A stretch of 64,000 nucleotides of DNA from an uncultured Rhizobiaceae bacterium (GTDB lineage: Bacteria > Pseudomonadota > Alphaproteobacteria > Rhizobiales > Rhizobiaceae), in contig CATOTF010000002.1 of assembly GCA_951813045.1 (NCBI GenBank), forward strand, positions 1,054,001 through 1,118,000, read 5' to 3'. The translations under genes were made by a program, and so were the position numbers. Every line of letters begins with the position of its first letter. Position 1 is the first letter of the stretch. Shown piece by piece: positions 43,329 to 52,865 of this stretch. The notes under the pieces were generated by a model, which saw only the letters and a program-made list of their open reading frames with translations, did no database searches and was not told the DNA's origin.

Positions 43329-45110
43329 ATGCCAGATCGTCCCCGAACATTTCAACTCATCATTATCAAACCAACTCACTATGATGATGAGGGATATCCA
43401 ATTCAATGGTTGCGATCCTCTATACCTTCTAACACTCTGGCATGTCTGAATGGACTGGCTATCGATTGCCGTGAACGCGCCGTGCTTGGGCCGGATGTTG
43501 AGTTGAAGATTTCTAATTTTGATGAAACAAATCGGGTGGTGTCACCGTCCCGCATCATCCGTGATATTAAAAAGTCAGGTTCTTCCGCACTTATTGCCCT
43601 TGTTGGGGTGCAATCAAACCAGTTTCCCCGAGCGTTCGATATTGCAAAAAAATTTCGCAAGGCTGGTATTCAGGTCAGTATTGGAGGTTTCCATGTTTCT
43701 GGATGCCTCTCAATGCTGCCGGAATTGCCCCCAGAACTCGTAGAAGCCCAGGAAATGGGGATTAGCCTGTTTGCAGGGGAAGCTGACAATGGGCGTCTTG
43801 ATGCTGTTCTGCGGGATGCTTACGAAGAGAAGTTAGAACCTCTGTATAATTTTATGGCGGACCTTCCCGACCTTGCCGATCAGGTCCTGCCCACGCTCCC
43901 CGCTAAAATCATCAAGCGCACGGCGGGTGCTCTAGCCAGTGTAGACCTTGGACGCGGGTGCCCGTATCAGTGTTCGTTCTGCACAATCATTAATGTACAG
44001 GGTCGAAAAAGCCGCTTCAGAACTCCCGATGACCTTGAACAGATTGTGCTCGATAATCAAAAATTGGGTATTACCCGTTTCTTCATCACCGATGATAACT
44101 TCGCGCGCAATAGAAATTGGGAAGCATTTCTGGATCGATTAATCGAACTGCGCGAGAAGGGTACCTGCAAAGTCACCCTGACAATTCAGGTTGATACCCT
44201 TTGTCACCGTATCGAAAATTTTATTGAAAAATGCGCATTAGCGGGGGTCCGGCGTGCATTTGTTGGTCTTGAAAACATAAACCCCGACAATTTGATCGCC
44301 GCAAAAAAGCGGCAAAACAAGATCACCGAATATCGCGACATGTTACAGCAATGGAAACGTGCCGGTGTTATAACTTACGCCGGATATATTCTGGGCTTTC
44401 CAGCTGATACGAAGGAGAAGATCCTTCGCGATATTGAGATCATCAAAAAGGAATTACCGATTGATATCCTGGAGCTGTTTTACCTGACACCCCTACCGGG
44501 CTCGGAGGACCACAAAATTCTGCACTCCAAGAACGTCTGGATGGATCCCGACCTCAATAAATACGACCTCAATCATCGGGTATCTCACCACGAGACCATG
44601 TCTGATAAGGACTGGGAAGAGGCCTATCTTGAGGCCTGGACGACCTTTTATACGCCAGAACATATAGAAACGGTGATGAAACGAGCTGCTGCCTGCGGTC
44701 TCAGTGCAACCAAAGTTATGCTCATGCTACTTTGGTTCTGCTCTTCAATCGACCGCCACGGCATCCATCCGCTGGAGGCGGGCTATTTCCGAATTCGGAA
44801 TCGCACGGATCGTCGGCCCGGATTTTCGCGGGAGAATTTCTTTGCGTTTTACTCGAAATACGCCTGGAAAATAGTGAGTGACCACATCTGGATGGCGAGA
44901 TGGCTAGCTAAATATTACAAGATACGGCAGTCGATCAGGTCCGATCCCAATCAGCTCGACTATATGGACCTTGCCCTATCCCCACCAAACGAAGACGAAT
45001 TTGCCGATCTCCAGCTTTTCAACGATACAACGGGTGGCCAATCGGCAATTGCTCACAAACTAAAGGGTGATGCGATCCGTAAAAGCGTGGCTGCTGGTGC
45101 TGCCAGTTAG
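43329..45110 (+). CDS. Radical SAM protein of the B12-binding/unknown-substrate type
   Basis: A protein of about 593 residues. The N-terminal third resembles a cobalamin-binding-like Rossmann domain (SALIALVGVQ, then VSIGGFHVSG) but lacks the DxHxxG motif. The radical SAM cluster motif is GRGCPYQCSFCTI (Cys 211, 215 and 218). The core is followed by GYILGFPADTKE and a C-terminal domain of unknown role. The chosen ATG at 43329 has AGGTG upstream and precedes the conserved RTFQLIIIKPTHYDDEGY; a TTG at 43281 is possible. The reaction is unknown; methylation, or modification of a lipid or small molecule, would fit. It is placed between fabF and mltG, which are usually neighbours. Confidence 0.85.
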   Translation: MPDRPRTFQLIIIKPTHYDDEGYPIQWLRSSIPSNTLACLNGLAIDCRERAVLGPDVELKISNFDETNRVVSPSRIIRDIKKSGSSALIALVGVQSNQFPRAFDIAKKFRKAGIQVSIGGFHVSGCLSMLPELPPELVEAQEMGISLFAGEADNGRLDAVLRDAYEEKLEPLYNFMADLPDLADQVLPTLPAKIIKRTAGALASVDLGRGCPYQCSFCTIINVQGRKSRFRTPDDLEQIVLDNQKLGITRFFITDDNFARNRNWEAFLDRLIELREKGTCKVTLTIQVDTLCHRIENFIEKCALAGVRRAFVGLENINPDNLIAAKKRQNKITEYRDMLQQWKRAGVITYAGYILGFPADTKEKILRDIEIIKKELPIDILELFYLTPLPGSEDHKILHSKNVWMDPDLNKYDLNHRVSHHETMSDKDWEEAYLEAWTTFYTPEHIETVMKRAAACGLSATKVMLMLLWFCSSIDRHGIHPLEAGYFRIRNRTDRRPGFSRENFFAFYSKYAWKIVSDHIWMARWLAKYYKIRQSIRSDPNQLDYMDLALSPPNEDEFADLQLFNDTTGGQSAIAHKLKGDAIRKSVAAGAAS

Positions 45111-45480
45111 CGCAATCCTGGCTCCACCGGTAGACACAACCACGATGGTGCACGATCCAAGTGGCCGCGGCGTGTGCCCTTCGTAAAATGCGTGTCTCGC
45201 ACTTTCGCCCCCGCGAATGGGCGTTATCTATATCTGTCACTGGCCCGCACAGGATAGGCACTCAAGAGCATTGGAAGGAATCTCGTAAATCGTAGGGCGC
45301 TTTAAAATGCTTAAAACTCCAACAGTTGTTTGAATCGTGAGCTTTGCAACGTTATTGTCCCGTTGTTTCGCCACAAAGGTTTGATTCCGTGCGTTATCGG
45401 GTTATCGGTTGTTTGCGGACACCGGGAATTAGCAAGAGAATATTTTTAGCAGTAAGCCGTGTAAGAAGGCCTCAGACCAA
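45111..45480. other. Intergenic gap before mltG, nothing recognised
   Basis: It holds 370 bp with no supported frame, palindrome or terminator of note. The mltG promoter must lie here or further upstream, but no convincing -35/-10 pair was seen. Confidence 0.4.
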
Positions 45481-46758
45481 TTGACAGACGACAATAGTAA
45501 ATCACCATTTGGGCGGCAATCGCGTTCCTCGCAGAGCGAATACACGCTGCCGCCTGAACCTAATCAGCAGAAGCCAGTATGGCAGCGCGCGATGCATGAT
45601 GATGGCGCAAATGACCGATCTCATGTTGAACAGGCGACACAGCATGTTCTGAAATCAGACAATGACCCGGAACAAGCTAAGCGGTCAGATAAGGCAAGAG
45701 GCACAATGGTGCGTTTTTTCAACTTTATTCTGACGCTGGCATTGGTGGGGGCGATCGGATTCGTTGGTGCACTCTGGTACGGTAAAACCGAGTTCGAAGC
45801 GATAGGTCCGTTGGCTCAGGAAGATACATTTGTGGTGCCCAGTGGCGCAACATTTGCATCAATCATCCCGGGGCTTGAAAAGAAAAATATCATTGCACGT
45901 CAGGGGCCACTGCGGGTGTTTTTGCGTGGTGTAAGAGCCGCGGGCAAATCATCCGCCCTAAAGGCAGGCGAGTTTGCTTTCGTGCCGGGCATGAGCATGC
46001 GCGACGTCATGATGCAGCTCACTGAAGGGCGCTCTATCCAATATGGTTTGACGTTCCCGGAAGGATGGACGTCCCTGCGGATCATGGAACGTATTGCGGC
46101 AAATGATGTTCTGGTTGGTGACCCTCCGCCGATCCCTCCTGAAGGGGCATTGTTGCCGAATACATATAACTTCCAGCGGGGTACGACCCGTGCTGCGTTG
46201 GTCCAAACCTTACGTGACGCACAACAAAAGGCTGTGCGTGAAGTCTGGAACAACAGGGCTGCAGGGCTTCCGCTGAAATCACCGCAGGAATTGGTCGTCC
46301 TCGCGTCAATTATTGAAAAAGAAACCGGAGTGGCCAGTGAACGCAAGCGGGTCGCTTCCGTGTTCATCAACAGGCTGCGTAAGGGCATGAAGCTTCAAAC
46401 TGACCCAACCGTAATATACGGAATTTGGGGAGGCGCGGGTAAACCGAAAGACCGTGGAGGATTGCGCCGATCCGAGCTGGATAAATCCACCCCTTACAAC
46501 ACTTACATCATCAAGGGGCTGCCACCGGGGCCAATCGCAAATCCAGGAATAGAATCCTTACGAGCTGCGGCCAATCCGATTGAGACGGAGGATATTTTCT
46601 TCGTCGCAGACGGCACTGGTGGACACGTATTTGCCAAGACTTTGGCTGAACACAACGCCAATGTCAGAAATTGGCGCGCGGTGGAAGCGGAACGAAAAAA
46701 GGCCGCCGAGGAAGCTGCCAAAAAATCCGATACCTCATCTGAATCGGGTAGCAATTGA
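45481..46758 (+). CDS. mltG: Endolytic murein transglycosylase MltG
   Basis: Cleaves growing peptidoglycan strands at the inner membrane. A cytoplasmic polar N-terminus (about 75 residues) precedes one membrane helix (FNFILTLALVGAIGFVGALW) and the YceG domain. The catalytic Glu is in LASIIEKETGVASERKRVAS, followed by LQTDPTVIYG and YNTYIIKGLPPGPIANPG. The TTG at 45481 is the start consistent with family length. Its stop overlaps yicC by 4 bp (TTGA). Confidence 0.94.
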   Translation: MTDDNSKSPFGRQSRSSQSEYTLPPEPNQQKPVWQRAMHDDGANDRSHVEQATQHVLKSDNDPEQAKRSDKARGTMVRFFNFILTLALVGAIGFVGALWYGKTEFEAIGPLAQEDTFVVPSGATFASIIPGLEKKNIIARQGPLRVFLRGVRAAGKSSALKAGEFAFVPGMSMRDVMMQLTEGRSIQYGLTFPEGWTSLRIMERIAANDVLVGDPPPIPPEGALLPNTYNFQRGTTRAALVQTLRDAQQKAVREVWNNRAAGLPLKSPQELVVLASIIEKETGVASERKRVASVFINRLRKGMKLQTDPTVIYGIWGGAGKPKDRGGLRRSELDKSTPYNTYIIKGLPPGPIANPGIESLRAAANPIETEDIFFVADGTGGHVFAKTLAEHNANVRNWRAVEAERKKAAEEAAKKSDTSSESGSN

Positions 46759-47642
46759 CTATCTGCAGTATGACGGGTTTCGGACGTACCCAGGGAGAGC
46801 ACGCCGACAACAGTTGGGTCTGGGAACTGCGGGCAGTCAATGGCAAGGGGCTGGATGTGCGGCTGCGAATGCCAAACGGGTTTGAACGGTTGGAACAACA
46901 AACACGTAAACTATGCTCAAAACACATTGGGCGTGGGAATATTCAGGCGACGTTGACCCTCAATCAGTCTTCACGTGAATCCGGCATCAAAATTAATGAT
47001 GCTGTGCTCAACACGGTTTTACAGGGCATTTCCTTAATTGAGGGAAAGTTGGAAACAGGCCCTTCGACAGCAGCGCAGATTTTGGCACTGCGTGGCGTGG
47101 TGGAGCCCGCTGACAACCAGCTCGATGACGAAGAGCGGGATGCATTGGACGCAGCACTCTTACGAGGGCTCGAACAGGCTTTAGCCTCGCTAAATTCCAA
47201 TCGATCTGCAGAAGGTGAAGTCCTGTTTGCAGTTTTATCCGGCCAAATAGACAGCGTAACTGCTCTAACGGATAGGGCGGAAACTGATCCGTCGCGAACA
47301 TCAAAAGCCATTTCCAACCGGTTGAAAGAACAGCTCAATCGAATTGGTTTTGAGGATGGTAATGTAGATCCGGACCGTGTGCACCAAGAGGTAGCGCTAT
47401 TGGCCACAAAAGCGGACATCCGAGAGGAACTGGACAGACTCAAAGCGCACATCACTGCGGCTCGCGATCTTTTGCAGACCAAGGGGCCTATTGGGCGTAA
47501 ACTGGAATTTCTTGCACAGGAATTTAACCGTGAGTGTAATACACTTTGTTCCAAATCAAATGCCGTTTCGCTGACAAAGATCGGGCTTGAACTGAAGGTT
47601 GTGATCGATCAGTTTCGCGAACAGGTTCTCAACGTGGAATAA
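46755..47642 (+). CDS. yicC: YicC-family endoribonuclease
   Basis: A 295-residue protein with the YicC N-terminal domain ([30 protein letters not shown]) and the C-terminal DUF1732 ([13 protein letters not shown] to [17 protein letters not shown]). Family members are reported to act as endoribonucleases on RNA. It starts TTG overlapping mltG and is followed 2 bp later by gmk, so the three genes are one transcript. Confidence 0.93.
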   Translation: MTICSMTGFGRTQGEHADNSWVWELRAVNGKGLDVRLRMPNGFERLEQQTRKLCSKHIGRGNIQATLTLNQSSRESGIKINDAVLNTVLQGISLIEGKLETGPSTAAQILALRGVVEPADNQLDDEERDALDAALLRGLEQALASLNSNRSAEGEVLFAVLSGQIDSVTALTDRAETDPSRTSKAISNRLKEQLNRIGFEDGNVDPDRVHQEVALLATKADIREELDRLKAHITAARDLLQTKGPIGRKLEFLAQEFNRECNTLCSKSNAVSLTKIGLELKVVIDQFREQVLNVE

Positions 47643-47644
47643 AA

Positions 47645-48307
47645 ATGCCGAATACCTCAACATCGCCTAAGCAGATATCGCCCAATATTAGCCGCCGTGG
47701 TTTAATGTTGGTGCTTTCATCGCCCTCCGGAGCGGGGAAATCCACTATTGCACGTAATCTGTTGAGTGATGACCCGGATATTTCCCTTTCCGTCTCCGTG
47801 ACTACCCGTGCGCGACGGGGGAGTGAGATTGATGGCAAGGATTACCATTTTATCTCACAACGTGAATTTGAAATCATGCGAGATAACGATGGTTTACTGG
47901 AATGGGCTGAAGTCCACGGTAACTTTTACGGGACACCGTTTGAGCCCGTCCAGGAGGCCATGAAGGAAGGTCGCGATATGCTCTTCGATATCGATTGGCA
48001 AGGCGCGCTTCAAATGTTTGAAGTGGCCCGTGCTGATATCGTGAGCATTTTCATACTTCCCCCATCCATGAAGGAATTGCGCAACCGGCTTGAAAGGCGG
48101 GCAGAAGATGCAGCAGACGTTATCGATAAACGGCTTGCGAATTCCAAGTTAGAGATGCAGCACTGGAACGAATATCAATACCCGTTAATCAACGACGACC
48201 TCAATGAATGCTTCGCAAATGTAAAAGCCATATTGCGCGCCGAACGGCTTAACCGAGACCGCAGGGTGATCGGAATGACTGATTTCGTAGAGGCGTTACT
48301 CAAGTAA
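47645..48307 (+). CDS. gmk: Guanylate kinase
   Basis: Phosphorylates GMP to GDP. The P-loop is [10 protein letters not shown], followed by [20 protein letters not shown], which binds GMP, and the lid region [10 protein letters not shown]. The 220-residue length fits. It is the last gene of the mltG-yicC-gmk run and converges on the ADP-ribosylglycohydrolase gene 62 bp away. Confidence 0.96.
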   Translation: MPNTSTSPKQISPNISRRGLMLVLSSPSGAGKSTIARNLLSDDPDISLSVSVTTRARRGSEIDGKDYHFISQREFEIMRDNDGLLEWAEVHGNFYGTPFEPVQEAMKEGRDMLFDIDWQGALQMFEVARADIVSIFILPPSMKELRNRLERRAEDAADVIDKRLANSKLEMQHWNEYQYPLINDDLNECFANVKAILRAERLNRDRRVIGMTDFVEALLK

Positions 48308-48369
48308 TCAATTTGTTAGTCGAAGTTTGTCTGAGCAAACTGAACAGGCGTTCAATTGCGTCTTTTCCA

Positions 48370-49536
48370 TCAAATCAGATTGGACAACACCGTTTCCACT
48401 TCATCACGCGCGTCCAGCTTTTCAATCCATTCTTGAGGAATGCCCTGTGCGCCACCGACGCCATATACCGCGCCGGCGATTGCGCCTAATACAATTGAGC
48501 GACCACAGTTATCGCCGCCAGCATAGATATTTTGGCGAATTGCGGTCTTGTAATCAGATGAGGAGATCAGATTGTGGACAATACTGGGCACTCCGTAATT
48601 CATGTCGCAGGCCATTCCAAAATGCTTCGTCACCGCAGTATTAGGTTGATCGGCCTTGTCCAAAGCTGTTTCAAACAATTTATCTATTTCAGAATTTGCA
48701 ACTGCACGGCCCGCTGCAATTACATCTGACAAACCCACACCTAAAATTGCAGCTTGCATCATCTTCGCGCAGATTGGCCCGTAAGCAAAGGCATCCGGGT
48801 GATTGTTGGTGGTGCGCACAGCAGATTCAACCGATTGCATCTGTAAACCTTCGTCAATCTTTGCCACCGTTTGTACAGCAATCAGGGCGGGCAACTTGGC
48901 GAGCGCTGGCAACTGTTTGTCTATTGCACCAACGATAGGCTCCATCGCTAGAGTGGCTTCTAATACTTTAAATCCGTGCGCAACCACGGGTTCATCATCG
49001 TGTGTAAGCCGCACTTCTTCCTCGAACTTCGTGCGCAGTGTGTCGCCTTCATACAATTTGACCAGTGCGTTCGACTTGGTAACCATCTCAACGGTGGTCT
49101 TTGGATCACCATCAAACGGAATCGCAAGGCCACAGGCCAACGTCGTCTCTTCAGCTCGGCGGAAATTATCTAATGTTTCGCGGGTGGCATGGTCGATATA
49201 CCCAACGAACTTCCCTCCATAGCCGAAATGCCCTTTGAAATGACGAGCATATATAGCTTCATCATATTTGCCTCCATTCTCAGCGAGCGCATGGGCCATG
49301 ACTAACGCCTGTTCGCCATATTGCGACTGCGCACCCGCGGTCCGGCCAGGATGTGCAAAATATCCCGGAAAACCCTCATAATTAAGGGGATCAGGTTCAA
49401 GAAACTCTGGTGCCTCCGGCGCTATCGCTTCAATACGGTCTTGGTCATACAACCAGTGCAATCCCAAAGAAGCAGCATCGGCGACTAGTGCGCCAAGTAC
49501 AAGATTGCGGGCGCGGGATTGAATATCTTCTGTCAC
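48370..49536 (-). CDS. ADP-ribosylglycohydrolase-family protein
   Basis: A 388-residue protein of the DraG/ADP-ribosylglycohydrolase fold. The N-terminal GALVADAASLGLHWLYD and C-terminal YAGGDNCGRSIVLGAIAGAVYG are family landmarks. The usual metal motif GGDTD is changed to GGDNC, so catalysis may differ. It may remove ADP-ribose from a protein or small molecule. The start is GTG with GAGA upstream. It stands alone between gmk and rsmA, a pair close together in many Rhizobiales, so it may be an insertion. Confidence 0.82.
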   Translation of the reverse strand: MTEDIQSRARNLVLGALVADAASLGLHWLYDQDRIEAIAPEAPEFLEPDPLNYEGFPGYFAHPGRTAGAQSQYGEQALVMAHALAENGGKYDEAIYARHFKGHFGYGGKFVGYIDHATRETLDNFRRAEETTLACGLAIPFDGDPKTTVEMVTKSNALVKLYEGDTLRTKFEEEVRLTHDDEPVVAHGFKVLEATLAMEPIVGAIDKQLPALAKLPALIAVQTVAKIDEGLQMQSVESAVRTTNNHPDAFAYGPICAKMMQAAILGVGLSDVIAAGRAVANSEIDKLFETALDKADQPNTAVTKHFGMACDMNYGVPSIVHNLISSSDYKTAIRQNIYAGGDNCGRSIVLGAIAGAVYGVGGAQGIPQEWIEKLDARDEVETVLSNLI

Positions 49537-49755
49537 GGTTTTCTCAATTTTGCTGGGCGAACATGTTTGATTTCAACCCTAATCGGTATGGGTCTATATG
49601 GGAAGAAATTCACTCAAACGTTATTCAACAACAAAACTCGACTCAGAAATTCAGAATACGAGTTTAACCCGACAGTGCTCGCTACGGTGTGAGGTGAAAT
49701 ACTAAATATTCTCACGAAGCATGAAATTTGCGGCGAACACCGGCCATAACCCTAT

Positions 49756-50607
49756 TCAACCAATTGAATTGGCCAAGTCCACAAACTCTTCTACTGTAAG
49801 CTCTTCTGCACGGGTGGTGCCGGGTATTCCTGCTTTTCCCAATAGGGCTTCCCCGCCTATCCCTTTTAAGCTCTGACGTAACATTTTGCGTCTTTGCCCG
49901 AAAGCGGCCTGTGTTACCCGCTCAAGGCGATGTATTTCTACATTGAGGGGTGAGGCCTTCGGCTGTACAAGGACAACAGACGACGTGACTTTTGGTGGCG
50001 GTGTAAATGATTGGGGGGACAAGTCGAAGGCGATAGCAGCGTTGGTGCGCCAGGACGAAAATACACCCAGTCTGCCCCAGGCCTTATCTTCATTCGTTGC
50101 GGTTATCCGTTGCGCGACCTCTTTTTGAAACATCAGCGTCATACCTTCCCAAAAAGGCGGCCAAGAGGTGTCGCCAATCCAGTTGGTGAAAAGCGGCGTT
50201 GCAATATTATACGGCAGATTAGCGGCTATTTTCACCCGATCCCGGCCCAGAGAAACCCCAGCACTTTCCAGAGCCGCCTTGTGATCGAGTTCCAAAGCGT
50301 CACCGGAAATAACCGTCAAACGGTCCGGATACGCATCACTGATCTCGCTTAATGCCGGCAGACACCGTTCGTCTCGTTCTATGGCGACGACATGCTTGGC
50401 GCCGCTTGCTAGTAAAGAGCGTGTTAGTCCGCCAGGCCCCGGGCCGATTTCCAATACCGTCACGCCGTCAAGATTGCCTGCAGCGCGGGCAATTTTCATT
50501 GTGATATTGAGATCTAGCAGAAAATTCTGGCCGAGTGATTTTTTGGCCGCCAACCCATATGTCGCGATGGTTTCGCGAAGCGGTGGCAGATCGTCAATAT
50601 GGCTCAT
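49756..50607 (-). CDS. rsmA: 16S rRNA dimethyladenosine transferase
   Basis: Dimethylates two adenines in the 3' end of 16S rRNA. It has GQNFLLD, the SAM motif [14 protein letters not shown] and the catalytic [10 protein letters not shown]. The 283-residue length is usual. Its ATG overlaps the pdxA stop (ATGA). It is last in the lptF-to-rsmA operon. Confidence 0.95.
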   Translation of the reverse strand: MSHIDDLPPLRETIATYGLAAKKSLGQNFLLDLNITMKIARAAGNLDGVTVLEIGPGPGGLTRSLLASGAKHVVAIERDERCLPALSEISDAYPDRLTVISGDALELDHKAALESAGVSLGRDRVKIAANLPYNIATPLFTNWIGDTSWPPFWEGMTLMFQKEVAQRITATNEDKAWGRLGVFSSWRTNAAIAFDLSPQSFTPPPKVTSSVVLVQPKASPLNVEIHRLERVTQAAFGQRRKMLRQSLKGIGGEALLGKAGIPGTTRAEELTVEEFVDLANSIG

Positions 50608-51641
50608 GATCTGGACATTTCATCAGCCATTCTAAGGGCGGCGATATAAGAAGATGGGTTCGCATTACCGGTACCGGCAATATCGTATGCTGTTCCGTGG
50701 TCAGGCGATGTCCGTACGAATGGCAGGCCGAGCGTTACATTCACAGCTTCATCAAATGCGAGGGCCTTTGCCGGAATAAGCGCCTGATCGTGATACATGC
50801 ACACAGCGATATCATAGCGTTCGCGTGCGGCAGCGTGGAACATAGTATCCGCGGGCAGGGGCCCAATACAATTAATTCCGCGCGCGCTTAGTAGTTCAAT
50901 CGCCGGTGAAATAATTTCCTGTTCCTCAATTCCTATGGCTCCATTTTCACCGGCATGCGGGTTCAAGCCAGCAATCGCAATTCGAGGGCTAGCGATACCA
51001 AATCTGGATTTGAGGTCACGGTGAACAATTTGCACCGTTTCGATTATGTCAGTTCCACTCAGCGTGCCCGCAACATCCATCAGCGGGATGTGAATGGTGA
51101 CTGGCACGGTCTTCAATTCCGGGCTGGCCAGCATCATCACCGGTTTGACGAGGGTGTCCTGTTCCAACCAATGCGCAGCTAACACCCCAAGAAATTCCGT
51201 GTGGCCCGGATGGGGAAAGCCAGCATCGTAAAGGGATTTCTTGTTGATCGGCAATGTTACCAGACCCCGCGCAAATTCGGATTTTATAAGGCCAACCCCG
51301 GTGGTAATTGCCTCAATAATTCCTGAACTGTCATCCCTATGCGGATTGGCCGGAGTGCCGATAAGCCTGTTATCCAGCGCATGCACCAACAAACGGTTTT
51401 CGTAGTGATCGTCAGCCTTGGCAAGAGAAACATCAATCTCGAATATTTCGGCATCAATACCAAGCGTGCTGGCTCGACTGCGTAGGATATCAGGGTCGCA
51501 CAGCACAATGTGAGGCGGGAGAGGTCTACTCTCTCCCTCACGCGAATTTTGCCAGGCAAGAAGGGCAATGTCGGGGCCAATACCTGCTGGTTCACCAATA
51601 CTCACGACAAGCGGAAGACGGTTGTGTTCGGCCTGCTTCAT
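50604..51641 (-). CDS. pdxA: 4-hydroxythreonine-4-phosphate dehydrogenase
   Basis: Catalyses a step of vitamin B6 synthesis. The start [20 protein letters not shown] and metal-binding His residues in [10 protein letters not shown] and [15 protein letters not shown] are present, and it ends in the typical [14 protein letters not shown] region. 345 residues. It sits between surA and rsmA, the usual order. Confidence 0.94.
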   Translation of the reverse strand: MKQAEHNRLPLVVSIGEPAGIGPDIALLAWQNSREGESRPLPPHIVLCDPDILRSRASTLGIDAEIFEIDVSLAKADDHYENRLLVHALDNRLIGTPANPHRDDSSGIIEAITTGVGLIKSEFARGLVTLPINKKSLYDAGFPHPGHTEFLGVLAAHWLEQDTLVKPVMMLASPELKTVPVTIHIPLMDVAGTLSGTDIIETVQIVHRDLKSRFGIASPRIAIAGLNPHAGENGAIGIEEQEIISPAIELLSARGINCIGPLPADTMFHAAARERYDIAVCMYHDQALIPAKALAFDEAVNVTLGLPFVRTSPDHGTAYDIAGTGNANPSSYIAALRMADEMSRS

Positions 51642-51722
51642 TTCGGTAGTCCAATTTCAGGGGGTGGCGCTGAGTCTGGCAGTTTATCAGGTCGCGAATG
51701 TAAATTTGCTTCGCCCACGAAA

Positions 51723-52748
51723 TTACCGGCGTTCGATAACCGCCCGGTCTTTCAGTTCCTTGAAGTAACTCGTTTCGGTTGTGCTTGCTTTTTCCTGAAA
51801 CTTTCCATCAGTAAAAAGCTCTTTTTGGGCATTAGTCGCTTCGCCGACAACTTGCCGTTTTTTACAAACTGCTATCATTTCTACGCCCTGCGGGCCGTCC
51901 TGTGTCCTCGTAACATTTCCAGGAGGCGTTACGCGAATATCTTTTATCCAGCGAGGTGGAAGTTTTGCTTCAAGAAAACGCCCACGATCAAGCACCGTTA
52001 CATCTTTTAGGCCGGCGGCGAGTGTACGAGCATTTTCACAGCCATTGATATTTGCCCTAAAGCGCTTGGCTTGCAACCGCCGTTTGCTGAGTTGAGAGGA
52101 GCGTTTGTCAGGTGGAACGACGAAAACGATTTGCTGGATCGTATATTCCAGCTCTTTTGAAGATGTTTGCCCGGCTGGCGGAAGCCATGCAGGTGTATTT
52201 GTACCCTGTTCGCTTGTAATTCCCTGGGCATCTGCCCGAACTCTTGCAGCAACGGCCCTGCGCCAGCTCAAACTGGCCTTGATGAAATCCTTAAAGCCGC
52301 ACTCCGTAACTCCACGGGCACTTAGAAGCGAATTCAACCGGCTAACCGGCATCTGGTTGTTCTTAGCAAAACGTGCGTAAGCAGCCGTCACTTCGGGTTC
52401 GGTTGCAACAGCGCGAATACGTCTGGCTTCTTGCATTTTTATTGATTCATCGATCAATTCATTGGTCGCGATTGAATTAGCATTACCCTTGATGCGCCGA
52501 AGTTTAACGAACGCGACACGTCGCTTGATCTGATTGGTGGTGATCGGGTTCTTATTCACCAATACGGCAATTTTTGTACCGCCTTTGGCGGTAATCTTGG
52601 CAATTTTGGGAGCGCTGCTCACCAGTGGTTGCTGAACAATACCCGTTTGCAAGGCGTTAGATGTGGGAGCGGCTTTATCGGTCTGGCTACACCCTGTTGC
52701 AAGGGCGACCAGCACTGACAGCTTAGCTATGTTGATAATGCTCTGCAT
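51723..52748 (-). CDS. SurA-like periplasmic chaperone
   Basis: About 341 residues from ATG 52748. The N-terminus is a signal peptide ending in ALATGC, which could be a weak lipobox. The SurA N-terminal domain follows (AVLVNKNPITTNQIKRRVAF, then ATNELIDESIKMQEA). A degenerate peptidyl-prolyl isomerase-like region is in the second half (YTIQQIVFVVPPDK). SurA assists outer-membrane proteins such as LptD, which is encoded directly upstream. A GTG at 52823 would add 25 residues before the signal and is less likely. Confidence 0.85.
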   Translation of the reverse strand: MQSIINIAKLSVLVALATGCSQTDKAAPTSNALQTGIVQQPLVSSAPKIAKITAKGGTKIAVLVNKNPITTNQIKRRVAFVKLRRIKGNANSIATNELIDESIKMQEARRIRAVATEPEVTAAYARFAKNNQMPVSRLNSLLSARGVTECGFKDFIKASLSWRRAVAARVRADAQGITSEQGTNTPAWLPPAGQTSSKELEYTIQQIVFVVPPDKRSSQLSKRRLQAKRFRANINGCENARTLAAGLKDVTVLDRGRFLEAKLPPRWIKDIRVTPPGNVTRTQDGPQGVEMIAVCKKRQVVGEATNAQKELFTDGKFQEKASTTETSYFKELKDRAVIERR

Positions 52749-52865
52749 GCCAATCTCATTAATCTTCGTTACAATGGTATTCCCCGTGGACGAATCCACA
52801 ATATCACGCAAGCTCTTGATCACAAATACGGTAAAACAATGATGCCGCGCCCTTTGCTTTGACGG

